Source: an uncultured Holophagaceae bacterium
GTDB lineage: Bacteria > Acidobacteriota > Holophagae > Holophagales > Holophagaceae
Assembly (NCBI GenBank): GCA_903913215.1
Contig: CAIWKE010000036.1
Location: 1-64,000 of the forward strand
Direction: 5' to 3'
DNA: 64,000 nt
The notes under the pieces were generated by a model. That model made no database searches and was not told the origin of the DNA. It saw nothing but the letters and a program-made list of their open reading frames with translations. The position numbers and the translations under genes were made by a program. Within the stretch, counting starts at the first letter, position 1, and every line of letters starts with the position of its first letter. Shown here piece by piece: positions 17,600 through 26,133 of the stretch.

Positions 17600-18769
17600 A
17601 TGACTCCCCATTCGATGTTCCCCATGCCGCCGGAAGTCACCCAGGTCATCCTGGGGGGCGGCTCTCCCATCGACCTGGATGCCCTGCACGTACATTCGCC
17701 GGGTGAGGCCCTGCACTTCGCCCTGAACTATGGCTACGACATGAGCGTCCCCGTCCAGCGGGCGGCGGTGCTACGGGTCTACGAGGATGCCGTGGACTTT
17801 CTGGAGGGCGTGGTGCTGGAGGGCACGGACCTGCACGTGCCGCTTGAAGTCCGGGATCTGCAAGACCCCCTGGAGCTGCTGGTCTGGGCCTCAGACCGGC
17901 CCCGGAACCACCGGGGACGCTGGTCCTGCGCCATCCTGCGCGTGATGCACACGCTCTTCCACGTGGACCACAACGTCAACCTGCGCTTCCTGCCTGAGAT
18001 CCAGCGGCAGGTCTTCAACCGCTACGATCAGTACCTGGTCTGCGATGAGGGCCGCTGGTGCCTGCGAGGGGCCTACGAGGTGCCGCTGGTGGCCACGGAG
18101 CGCAAGGAGAACAAGGACCGCGTGTCCATGCTCCTCAAGATGCTCCACAAGCCTGAGAATGTGGCGGAGACCATCTACGACCAGATCGGCATCCGCTTCG
18201 TGGCCGAGGACCAGCTGGGTGTGCTCATGGTCATCCGCTTCCTTCTGGACCACCACGTCCTGATGCCCACTCACATCAAGCCCAGCCGCAGCCGCAACCT
18301 CATGATCGACATGGAGGCATTAGCTGCCTGGAGCGAGGCTATGCCTCCTTTCTTCCGAATTCAGGACCTGACTCTCGAAGAACGCCGGGAGCTCAGTCAG
18401 ACGCTGGCTATAAAAACCCCCGGGAAGGATCAGAATCCCTTTTCCAGCAAGGAATATTCGGCGATCCAGTTTACGGCCCGCACCTTGGTGCGCCTCCCCA
18501 GTCCCGCCACCAAGGCACTGGAAACCCTGCAGACTCGGCTGCAGACGATGGGGGATACTGAGCTCTCGGACTTGGTAAGAATCCCTGAGTTGCTCTCCGA
18601 GCAAGAGGAGTTTACTTTCTTCTTCGCACATGAAGTTCAAGTGATGGAACAATCAGGGTTTCAAAGCTCACGTTCAGGTCCAGCATCCCATACCGAGTAC
18701 AAACAACGTCAGCGCGACGCCGCCCGGCGCCGCGTCCTACAGGGAATCCTTCAGGAGGAACCATGTTGA
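17600..18769 (+). CDS. Uncharacterised protein, weakly RelA/SpoT-synthetase-like (TIGR04552-like?)
   Basis: 389 residues from ATG 17600; a TTG at 17570 lies too close to the atpE terminator. Soluble, no signal peptide. A central stretch, MLHKPENVAETIYDQIGIRF followed by a helical segment and PSRSRN, faintly recalls RelA/SpoT nucleotidyltransferase domains (DxxGxRF...), but the catalytic EDD/EIQ-type motifs are not seen. I have a memory of similar proteins filed as TIGR04552 without function. The 3' third has lower GC than its neighbours. The stop overlaps the STAS gene by 7 nt, so it is likely co-translated with the partner-switch proteins. Confidence 0.55.
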   Translation: MTPHSMFPMPPEVTQVILGGGSPIDLDALHVHSPGEALHFALNYGYDMSVPVQRAAVLRVYEDAVDFLEGVVLEGTDLHVPLEVRDLQDPLELLVWASDRPRNHRGRWSCAILRVMHTLFHVDHNVNLRFLPEIQRQVFNRYDQYLVCDEGRWCLRGAYEVPLVATERKENKDRVSMLLKMLHKPENVAETIYDQIGIRFVAEDQLGVLMVIRFLLDHHVLMPTHIKPSRSRNLMIDMEALAAWSEAMPPFFRIQDLTLEERRELSQTLAIKTPGKDQNPFSSKEYSAIQFTARTLVRLPSPATKALETLQTRLQTMGDTELSDLVRIPELLSEQEEFTFFFAHEVQVMEQSGFQSSRSGPASHTEYKQRQRDAARRRVLQGILQEEPC

Positions 18770-19101
18770 ACATCCAGACCCGCCAAGAAGGTGCCGCTTC
18801 AGTGGTGTCCATTCAGGGCAAGGTCAATTTCGAAGTCACCGCGCAGCTGCGGGATGTGATCCGGGAGACGGTGGCCACGGTGCAGCCCAAACTCCTCGTG
18901 ATCAATCTGGAGGGCGTCAGCTTCATCGATTCTTCGGGTCTGGGCCTGCTCGTCGCGGCGCGCAACAGCGTGGACAAGTCGGGCGGCAAACTGCATCTCA
19001 GCTGCCTCCCCGCGCCCGTGAAGAAGACCTTCGACCAGACCAACCTCACCAACTACTTCTCCATCTTCGCCACGGAGCAGGACGCGCTTCGCGGCGCCTG
19101 A
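18763..19101 (+). CDS. STAS-domain anti-sigma factor antagonist (SpoIIAA/RsbV-like)
   Basis: 112 residues, a single STAS domain. GVSFIDSSGLGLLVAARN is the family motif and Ser58 is the expected phosphorylation site, at the SpoIIAA position. Such proteins bind an anti-sigma kinase when dephosphorylated. AGGAGG precedes the ATG. The phosphatase that follows 16 nt downstream is the natural reactivating enzyme. No anti-sigma kinase or sigma factor is adjacent. Confidence 0.9.
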   Translation: MLNIQTRQEGAASVVSIQGKVNFEVTAQLRDVIRETVATVQPKLLVINLEGVSFIDSSGLGLLVAARNSVDKSGGKLHLSCLPAPVKKTFDQTNLTNYFSIFATEQDALRGA

Positions 19102-19117
19102 TCAGGACAGGACGCCC

Positions 19118-20284
19118 ATGGCCAAGGGCTCTGTTCTGGTAGTGGACGATGAAGCACCCATCCGGGACATCCTCAGCTTCTATCTCAAGCGGGCGGGCTA
19201 TCAGGTCCTGACCGCAGCCAATGGCATGGAGGCGCTGGAGGAGATGGGCCGTTCGCGGCCGGATCTCATAATCTCGGATCTCCGCATGCCGGAGATGACC
19301 GGGGATGAGCTCTGCAAGCGGGTGAAGAGTGAGCCCAGCACCCGGGACATCTACTTCATCATCCTCTCGGCCATGGACGGCACCGCCTCGCGCATCGGCG
19401 GCCTATCCCTGGGCGCGGATGACATGATCCCCAAGCCCTTCCATGCCCAGGAAGTGCTGGCCAAGGTGGACTCCAGCTTCCGCCTCATCGAGATGCAGAA
19501 AGAGATCAAGCGCCAGAACCGGGAGCTGACCAGCTTCCAGCAGAAGGTGCAGGAGGAGATGGCCCTGGCCGCTGCCCTCCAGATGGGTTTGCTGCCGAAG
19601 CTGCCAGGCGAGACCCGCGGCGCGAAGTACACCCACCGCTACCTGCCCGCGGCGGGTATCGGCGGCGACATCTACGCCATCATCCCCCTGGCGGATGGCA
19701 GCACAGCCATGATGATCGCTGACGTGAGCGGCCACGGCGTCACCGCCGCACTCATCTCCGCCATGGTGAAGACTTCCTTCGAGAACCAGGCCCGCCTGGG
19801 CGGAGAGCCTCTGGGTTGGGCCCAGGGTATGAACCAGGATCTCTGCCGCTCCACCCTGGCTGAGCAGTTCGCCACGGCCTGGCTGGGCCGCCTGGATCCC
19901 ACCAGCGAGAAGCTGCGCTACGTGGTGGCGGGACACTGCGCCCCCTTGCGCATTGTGGGCGGGGCCCGTGGCGGTCTGCAGCGCTCCGAGGTGCTCCGCG
20001 GCAAGGGCTTCATGCTGGGGCTGGACCCGCAACTACCCTTCCGGGAGAACGAGGCGGAGTTCCTGCCCGGTGACCGTCTGGTGCTCTACACCGATGGCCT
20101 GGTGGAGGTGGAGCGGGAGGACCGGACCATGCTCGAAGAGGCTGGTCTGCGCCGCATCTGCGCCGAACTGCCTGGCGACATTGAAGCCGCCGCCGATGCC
20201 GTCATCGCCCAAACCCGCAGCCATAACCAGCCCGCCCCGTTCCTGGATGACGTGACCCTGGTGATCCTGGATCGCGACAGTTAG
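19118..20284 (+). CDS. Response regulator with PP2C (RsbU/SpoIIE-type) phosphatase output
   Basis: 388 residues. Receiver domain (5-120) with acidic pocket D10/D11, phospho-acceptor D54 in LIISDLRMPEM and Lys in PKPF. A short coiled coil (about 125-150) links to a SpoIIE-type Ser phosphatase with GGDIYAI, IADVSGHG and the C-terminal DDVTLVIL metal ligands. Phosphorylation of the receiver probably switches the phosphatase acting on the neighbouring STAS protein. The stop overlaps the convergent transporter stop. Confidence 0.9.
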   Translation: MAKGSVLVVDDEAPIRDILSFYLKRAGYQVLTAANGMEALEEMGRSRPDLIISDLRMPEMTGDELCKRVKSEPSTRDIYFIILSAMDGTASRIGGLSLGADDMIPKPFHAQEVLAKVDSSFRLIEMQKEIKRQNRELTSFQQKVQEEMALAAALQMGLLPKLPGETRGAKYTHRYLPAAGIGGDIYAIIPLADGSTAMMIADVSGHGVTAALISAMVKTSFENQARLGGEPLGWAQGMNQDLCRSTLAEQFATAWLGRLDPTSEKLRYVVAGHCAPLRIVGGARGGLQRSEVLRGKGFMLGLDPQLPFRENEAEFLPGDRLVLYTDGLVEVEREDRTMLEEAGLRRICAELPGDIEAAADAVIAQTRSHNQPAPFLDDVTLVILDRDS

Positions 20285-21231
20285 CCGATGGTCTCTTCTG
20301 CCTCGGTGGGGCTCAGCCGTCTTAAGAGGGTGGGGCCCAGTTCGGCCACGAGGTTGGCGGCGAGGATGAGGCCGCCCCCGAGGAGCTGCACAGGGCTGAG
20401 GTGTTCCCGGATGCCGGGGACGAAGCCGCTCATGGCGATGAAGGCGGTCCAGACGGGCTCGGCGGAGAAGATGATGGCGCATTCCGTGGCGCCCACGCGG
20501 GACTGGAAGGTGCTCTGCACATAGAAGGCCAACGTGGTGGCCAAGAGGCCCATGAAAGCCAGGGAGACCCAGGTGCTGCCTTGGTGGAGGGCCGGTCCCG
20601 CGCCCTGGAAGCCGTAGGGGGCGGGCAGGCAGAGCGTGATGGCCAGGGAGATCACGCCCACCACGGCCACCTGCATGAAGGCCAGCACCCAGCCATTGGA
20701 GCGGCGGCAGAAGTGGGCGGTCATCACGATGTGAAAGCCGCAGAGGATAGCCGCCAGCAGGGTCTCGGAATCCCCGCGGTTCCAGCCGCCCCAGGCGGCC
20801 CCAGGCTCGCGTACCAGCAGGGCCAGGCCCGCCAGGGCCACCAGGGCGCCCAGGCCGTGGGAGGGCCGCATCCGGTCTCCGGCCAGCAGGGCCACCAGGG
20901 GCGTGAAGATCACATAGAGGCCCGTGATGAAGCCGGACTTGGAGGTGGTGGTGAAGCGCAGTCCATCCGTCTGCAGCCAGAAGAGGGTGACCAGCACCAG
21001 ACCCAGCAACAGGCCGTCCAGGGCGTCCCGGCGGCGGATGGGCACCCGCAGGAGCAGCAGCATGAGGCCCAGGCCCGTGGTGCCGATGGCGAAGCGGATG
21101 CTGAGGATGGCTCCCACTGAGAGCCCCGCCTGGAGGCAGTATTTGGTGGCGGGAAAGCCCCCAGCCCACACCATGGCAATGGCGGCCAAGGCCAGCACGG
21201 CGACCAGGTGGGAGCGGCGGGTTTCGGGCAT
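20281..21231 (-). CDS. DMT-family (EamA) transporter
   Basis: 316 residues, ten predicted helices in two EamA repeats. The first begins with VWAGGFPATKYCL; TTSKSGFITGLYVIFTPLVALL belongs to the first half and LLATTLAFYVQSTFQSRVG to the second, typical of the RhaT/YdcZ-like drug/metabolite group. Substrate not predictable. It is downstream of the DUF1573 gene on the same strand, 65 nt away, so may be its own unit. Confidence 0.88.
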   Translation of the reverse strand: MPETRRSHLVAVLALAAIAMVWAGGFPATKYCLQAGLSVGAILSIRFAIGTTGLGLMLLLLRVPIRRRDALDGLLLGLVLVTLFWLQTDGLRFTTTSKSGFITGLYVIFTPLVALLAGDRMRPSHGLGALVALAGLALLVREPGAAWGGWNRGDSETLLAAILCGFHIVMTAHFCRRSNGWVLAFMQVAVVGVISLAITLCLPAPYGFQGAGPALHQGSTWVSLAFMGLLATTLAFYVQSTFQSRVGATECAIIFSAEPVWTAFIAMSGFVPGIREHLSPVQLLGGGLILAANLVAELGPTLLRRLSPTEAEETIG

Positions 21232-21296
21232 TGTTCAAGGCTAACGCCCACCCCGGAAGGACCCGAGGGAAATTCAGCGACAGCGCGCGGCGGGCC

Positions 21297-22259
21297 CTAT
21301 TTCAGCAGGGCGGTCACACGGATCGTCAACTCTGGCTGGTCTGGATCGTCCGTGCTGAGGGCCAGGGTCTCGCTGTAGCGCCCGGCCTTGAGGGTGGCGG
21401 GCAGGATCACAGTGATGTCCTGGGTCGCGGCCTTCTGGTTCAGGCCCTCCACGCGCACCCCCGCCAGGGAGCACCGGTTGCTGGTGATCCGGAAGGGGCG
21501 GCCGTCCACCTGCTTGAGGCTGAGCTTCTGGCGCAGCTCCTTGGCCCCCTGATCCTGGAGCACCACCTCGAAGGGGGTCACTGTGATGACGGGCTTCAGC
21601 TCCCACTGGATGTTCAGCGTCATCTGGCTCAGGCGGGGGTTGTTGAACTTCACCGTGGCCTGCTCCACACCGCGCAGCTGGCCCGCGGGCACCTTGCGGC
21701 CATCAAAGCTCACCTCCAGGACCACGTCCTTGCCCTCGGGGCGGTAGGCGAAGCCCAGGAAAGGGGCGCCTGGGGCCTTCACGTCCGTGAGCTGCACCGT
21801 ATCGCCGTTGCCGCTCTGGTAGCGGACGCTGCTCTTGGTGGTGGTGGACCGGGGGGCCTGGAGGAAGTAGACGGCCTCCACGGAGGGCATGATCTCCTGG
21901 ACCACTTCGGCTTCCAGGCTGAGGTTCAGGTTCGGGGTCTTGGGGTCATCGCAGACCACCAGGATGGACTTTCGCACCAGGCCCCGCATGCCCTTGGGGT
22001 CGAACTGGGCCTCGATCTCCGTGGCCTCACCCGGGGCCAGGGACCACTTTCCCAGCATGGTGTAGGTGCAGCCACAGCTGGGGCGCACCTGGGTGATGTT
22101 GAGGTAGGCGTTCCCGGTGTTGGATACCTTGAACTTGGCCGAGACCTTGCGCTCGGGCGAGATGCGGCCGAAGTCCTGGTGGGTCTTGTCGAAGGTGATG
22201 ACTGGGGCTTGGGCCATGAGGGTCAGGGCGGCGCAGGCGATGAAAAGATGTCGGAGCAT
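21297..22259 (-). CDS. Secreted DUF1573 protein
   Basis: 320 residues with a signal peptide (LFIACAALTLMAQA). HQDFGRISPERKVSAKFKVS and VRPSCGCT are the DUF1573 signature, an Ig-like fold of unknown function common in Bacteroidota and Acidobacteriota envelopes. The remainder (about 130-320) is beta-rich, including a second Ig-like stretch near the C-terminus. It follows the glycosyltransferase operon by 27 nt and probably shares its transcript. Confidence 0.8.
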   Translation of the reverse strand: MLRHLFIACAALTLMAQAPVITFDKTHQDFGRISPERKVSAKFKVSNTGNAYLNITQVRPSCGCTYTMLGKWSLAPGEATEIEAQFDPKGMRGLVRKSILVVCDDPKTPNLNLSLEAEVVQEIMPSVEAVYFLQAPRSTTTKSSVRYQSGNGDTVQLTDVKAPGAPFLGFAYRPEGKDVVLEVSFDGRKVPAGQLRGVEQATVKFNNPRLSQMTLNIQWELKPVITVTPFEVVLQDQGAKELRQKLSLKQVDGRPFRITSNRCSLAGVRVEGLNQKAATQDITVILPATLKAGRYSETLALSTDDPDQPELTIRVTALLK

Positions 22260-22286
22260 GCGGAACCTCGAAGCAGACCCGTGATT

Positions 22287-23264
22287 CTACCCGGAGATGA
22301 GGGCCTGGAGCTCGGTCCAGACCTGGTCAGGCCCCAGGTCGCGCAGGCAGGGCTGGCCGGGCGTGAAGCAGTCGGGCTTGAAGCAGGGGGCGCAGGGAAC
22401 GCCGGGGCGGCGCAGGGCCCGGCTCCGGGGACCCCAGGGGGTGGAGCCCCCTGGATCCGTGGCGCCATAGAGGGCCAGCACGGGGGCGCCCGTGGCGGCG
22501 GCGAGGTGGCTGAGGCCCGAATCATTGCCCAGCACCCCCGCGGAGCCCCGCAGCCAGGCGGCGGCCTCCTTCAGGCTGGTCTGGCCGCAGAGATTGAGCC
22601 CCTCCTGGCCGGCCACCTGGGCGCAGGTCTCGGCCTCGTCCGGGGAGCCCAGCACGGCCACGGCATAGCCTTCCCTGCGGGCCCGCAGCACAACCTCGCG
22701 GAAGTGCTCCCGGGGCCAGGCCTTGGAAGGCCAAGTGGAGCCGGGCATGAGGCAGAGGTAGGGCTGCTCCGGTCGGGCGATGGTCACCCGGGGATCGAAG
22801 TCGGCGTAGGGCATGGGTGGCAGGTCCGGCCAGCGCCGCTTCAACACTGCGTGGTAGCGCTGCAGGAAGGGCCCCTCGGCGGACCAGAAGGGGCCGCTGT
22901 GGGTGTTGAAGAAGCCCGCGAGGCTCTCATCGACCCCAATGCGCTCAGGCACCCGGGCCAGCCAGGCGGCCAGGGCCGGGCGCAGGGACTTGGGGAAGTG
23001 GATGCTGCGGGCGGCCTGGTACTGCCGGAGGGTTCGGGCCATGGCCAGGGGACCGGGCTTGCCCTCGTCCGGCAGGGCCGCATCGCAAAACCAGGTATCC
23101 GCCACCAGGCCTACGGCGGCCTTGGGCCCCCAGACCACCAGGGGGCCGATGTCCTGCTCCCGCAGCAGGCGCAGGATGGGCAGCTGCATGGCTGTGTCCC
23201 CCACGAAGCGGGGCAGGCGCAGCCAGGTGGCACCCAGGGGGATCAGCGACTCAGTAGCGGGCAT
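22287..23264 (-). CDS. Glycosyltransferase family 9 (heptosyltransferase-like)
   Basis: 325 residues from ATG 23264, with AGGGA seven bases upstream; a GTG just before is possible. LPRFVGDTAMQLPIL is the N-terminal acceptor-side motif and GNDSGLSHLAAATGAPVLAL the nucleotide-sugar site of the GT9 family (RfaF/WaaF type). A Cys-rich tail (CAPCFKPDC...PCL) is usual in the family. Last of five overlapping glycosyltransferase genes; the role is probably LPS core or surface glycan assembly. Confidence 0.88.
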   Translation of the reverse strand: MPATESLIPLGATWLRLPRFVGDTAMQLPILRLLREQDIGPLVVWGPKAAVGLVADTWFCDAALPDEGKPGPLAMARTLRQYQAARSIHFPKSLRPALAAWLARVPERIGVDESLAGFFNTHSGPFWSAEGPFLQRYHAVLKRRWPDLPPMPYADFDPRVTIARPEQPYLCLMPGSTWPSKAWPREHFREVVLRARREGYAVAVLGSPDEAETCAQVAGQEGLNLCGQTSLKEAAAWLRGSAGVLGNDSGLSHLAAATGAPVLALYGATDPGGSTPWGPRSRALRRPGVPCAPCFKPDCFTPGQPCLRDLGPDQVWTELQALISG

Positions 23265-24144
23265 CACGTCCCTGTTCGTTTCGCCAGCCTGCCAGCACCC
23301 CGTGCCAGGCCGGGGGCAGCAGATCCCAGCGGCCCTGGAAGATCCGCTTCTGCACCAGGTAGAGGCCGAAGAAGCAGCGGGCCACGCGCTTGGTGGGGTG
23401 GATCAGGTGGCGCAGCAGTAGACGATTCCTGGCGTTGTAGAAGACCTGCAGATGGCTGCGGCGGCCGATGGTCTGGGAGCTGAGGTGAAGCACCTCCAGA
23501 TCCGTAAGCACAAGGGGCAGACCCAGGGCATGGGCCTGGCGGGACCAGGCCACGTCCTCCCAGTACAGGAAGAACTGCTCGGGCCAGGGCCCCACACGCT
23601 CCCAGGCCTGGCGGGTGATGAACATGCTGGCGCCACCCAGGGACTCTGAGGGCTCCAGCACCTTGCAGCCGGTTGGGGCCGGATACTCGCAGCGTTTCAG
23701 GCCCTTGCGGTACCAGCCCTGGTGCACGTAGGTGCCTTCGCGCCGGTCCCCATTGAGCTGGTGCGTAGCCCAGAGGCCCACATCGGGATGGGCCGCGGCA
23801 AGTTCCATGAGGCGACCCAGGGTGGGGCCTTTGAGGATGGCGTCATTGTTCAGGAACCAGGCGGCGGCGGCACCCCCGGCAAAGGCGAAGTGAGCGCCTG
23901 TATTGCAGCCGGCGCCGAAGCCGGGGTTGCGGTGGTTGGCCACGATGGCGAAGTCCGGGTGGGCCCCCGCCAGAGCCTCGGCCAGGCCCGGCAGGGGGCC
24001 GTGGTCCACCACCACCACGCGATGGGGCGCCGTCTCCACCGCCACCAGGTTCTCAAGGCAGCGCCGGGTCAGCTCCGGGGAGCCGTAGTGGACGAGGATG
24101 ATGGCCGGGCGCGCGCTAGCCGCTAGCTCAGGTTCCGTGCTCAT
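23251..24144 (-). CDS. Glycosyltransferase family 2 (rhamnosyltransferase-like)
   Basis: 297 residues from ATG 24144, which overlaps the upstream gene by 4 nt (ATGA). GT-A fold: IILVHYGSPELTRRCLENL, the NPGFGAGCN loop, FLNNDA (DxD equivalent) and a downstream EDVAWSRQAH acceptor-side acid. The last 70 residues are basic and amphipathic, consistent with membrane association. Translationally coupled on both sides within the surface-glycan operon. Confidence 0.87.
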   Translation of the reverse strand: MSTEPELAASARPAIILVHYGSPELTRRCLENLVAVETAPHRVVVVDHGPLPGLAEALAGAHPDFAIVANHRNPGFGAGCNTGAHFAFAGGAAAAWFLNNDAILKGPTLGRLMELAAAHPDVGLWATHQLNGDRREGTYVHQGWYRKGLKRCEYPAPTGCKVLEPSESLGGASMFITRQAWERVGPWPEQFFLYWEDVAWSRQAHALGLPLVLTDLEVLHLSSQTIGRRSHLQVFYNARNRLLLRHLIHPTKRVARCFFGLYLVQKRIFQGRWDLLPPAWHGVLAGWRNEQGRDARY

Positions 24145-25103
24145 GCTCGGCTGCTCCTGGAGAAAACGCGGGTGGTGCGACCTGCGGCACCTTGGCAGAA
24201 ATCCCTGTACCCGAGCCACTCGAGTCTCATCTGCCAAAATTTGCCGCGGAAGAAGAGGGCCTGAAACCGAAGCCAGCGGCGCAACCTCTGCCGCGTAAGC
24301 GCCTGGGGGAAGTAGCGGGCGATGAAGATCCAGCGGTTGCGGCAGTTGTAGAACGTCATGAGTGGGCTGCGCATGCCTGAAGACAGGCTCTCGTGATGCC
24401 AGATCCGCACGGTGTCGAGGCCGCTGAGTCCAAGGCCATGCTGCTTGACCTCCATGGAGAAGGCCGGGTCCTCGAAGTAAAGGAAGTAGTCATCAGGGAT
24501 GAAGCCCAGTTCAGCGGCCAGAACGCTGCTGAGGAAGAGGCTACAGCCGCTCACGAAGGCCCTGGGGTGCCGTTCCAGTTCCGCCAAGTCCTCGCAGCGA
24601 TGCGGGCGGTAGTCCTTGGCGCTGATGACCCCGCCGAAGTAGGGACGGTAGAGGTCGGATGTGATGGCGGTGCCCCAGAGGCCCACCTCAGGTCGCGCCA
24701 AGGCTGCGTCCACCAGACAGGAGCTGTTCCCGTGGAGCAGCAGGGTGTCGTTGTTGAGCACCCAGGACCAAGGCACGCTGTGGTGGCTGAGGAAGCGCAA
24801 CCCCAGATTGTTGCCCCCGGCGTAGCCGAGGTTCTCCGGGATGGCGATCACACCCACGACCCCAGGACCAGGCAGGGGGTCCTGGGTGGGATCGAGCCAG
24901 ACCCAGGGAAAGGGTGCCTCGGCGAGGGCGGCCTCCAACTGGGGGCGACTGGCCTGGGCATCGTTCTCCAGCCACAGGATGCGGCTGGTGGCAGGCTCCC
25001 GTTCCAGCAGAGACTGGATGCATTTAGCTGTGGCGGCGGGCTGATGGTAATCCAGGACGCAGATGCCCACCACGGCGCCCGAAGCCGGTGGTTGCTCAGG
25101 CAT
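24141..25103 (-). CDS. Glycosyltransferase family 2 (rhamnosyltransferase-like)
   Basis: 320 residues from ATG 25103; the longer frame to 25214 lies inside the upstream gene. Same architecture as its neighbour: VVGICVLDYHQPAATAKCIQ, NLGYAGGNNLG, WVLNNDT (DxD equivalent), FLYFEDPAFSMEV, and a basic C-terminus. The two adjacent GT2 genes resemble each other in motif order and may be an old tandem duplication now divergent. Confidence 0.87.
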   Translation of the reverse strand: MPEQPPASGAVVGICVLDYHQPAATAKCIQSLLEREPATSRILWLENDAQASRPQLEAALAEAPFPWVWLDPTQDPLPGPGVVGVIAIPENLGYAGGNNLGLRFLSHHSVPWSWVLNNDTLLLHGNSSCLVDAALARPEVGLWGTAITSDLYRPYFGGVISAKDYRPHRCEDLAELERHPRAFVSGCSLFLSSVLAAELGFIPDDYFLYFEDPAFSMEVKQHGLGLSGLDTVRIWHHESLSSGMRSPLMTFYNCRNRWIFIARYFPQALTRQRLRRWLRFQALFFRGKFWQMRLEWLGYRDFCQGAAGRTTRVFSRSSRA

Positions 25104-26133
25104 GGCTACCCCCGTGCAGGGAAGGGGCTGGCCGCAGGACCTCTTGCAAAGCCTGCCAGATTTGGTCCACCGGAACCTCGCGCATGCAGGGGTGGCCGGG
25201 CACCGCGCAGCCATGCACGGCGCAGGGAAGGCAAGGCAGGTCCTTGCGCTGGATGATCCGAACGGCGGGACCCCGGGGGGCCGACCATTCTGTTCGGGTC
25301 GGTCCGAACACTGCCACCAGGGGGCAACCCACGGCGCCCGCCAGGTGGACTAAGGCGGAATCATTCCCCACCATGCCTCGGGCCAGCCCCAGCAGGGCCG
25401 ATGTTTCCGCCAGACTTAGGGCTCCAACGAGGTTCACCGTTCCATTGGTTTCGGCCTGCAACTCCTCGCCCAATTGCTGATCGTCAGGACCATGGCCCAT
25501 GAGGATGGCGGGCAAGCCATCGGCTTCCAGCCTATGGATAAGGTCGATCCAGGGGCCCGACTCCATGCGCTTGTTCCACTCATTTCCCCCCAGGGCTAGG
25601 ACCACAAAACCCGAGTCCAACTGCCTGCTCCGCAGCAACTCGGCTACGACGGCCTCCGCTTCTGGGCGGGGGCGGAAACAACTCGGGGGGACATCGGTCG
25701 GCAGGTGGGGGTAGGCCTTGCGCAGGAGCCCATCGTATCGGTCCATGTGGTGCAGGTTGGTCTGCCACCAGGGGTGATGGTGGGTGGCCAACAGCCAGCC
25801 ACCGCCCTCTTTCCACCCCAGGCGCAGTGGCACGCCAGCCACCAGGCCTGCCAGCAGGGGGCGCAGGCTTCTCGCGAAGCTGATGACGGCGGCTGCACGG
25901 GCGCGCCGGAGGGTCCGGGCGAGCACTCCGAGGCTGCGGCCTGCGGGTTCGTCCGCCTGGACGCCGTCGAAGGCGTTGCTGCCGCGATAGAGTTCCACCA
26001 CCTTGGCGGGGCCCCAGGCCACCAGGGGGACGCCGGTCTGCCGCAGGGGCTCCAGGGATTGGCTGATCATGATGCCGTCGCCAATGAAGCGGGGCAGGCG
26101 CACCCAGACGGCGCCCTTCGGAAGCTCGGTCAT
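25096..26133 (-). CDS. Glycosyltransferase family 9 (heptosyltransferase-like)
   Basis: 345 residues. WVRLPRFIGDGIMISQSLEPL at the N-terminus and GNDSALVHLAGAVGCPLVAVFG at the nucleotide-sugar site define GT9, and the Cys-rich tail (CLPCAVHGC...PCM) matches the 22.3-kb paralogue. The start overlaps the end of the upstream GT9 by 4 nt. Confidence 0.88.
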   Translation of the reverse strand: MTELPKGAVWVRLPRFIGDGIMISQSLEPLRQTGVPLVAWGPAKVVELYRGSNAFDGVQADEPAGRSLGVLARTLRRARAAAVISFARSLRPLLAGLVAGVPLRLGWKEGGGWLLATHHHPWWQTNLHHMDRYDGLLRKAYPHLPTDVPPSCFRPRPEAEAVVAELLRSRQLDSGFVVLALGGNEWNKRMESGPWIDLIHRLEADGLPAILMGHGPDDQQLGEELQAETNGTVNLVGALSLAETSALLGLARGMVGNDSALVHLAGAVGCPLVAVFGPTRTEWSAPRGPAVRIIQRKDLPCLPCAVHGCAVPGHPCMREVPVDQIWQALQEVLRPAPSLHGGSHA

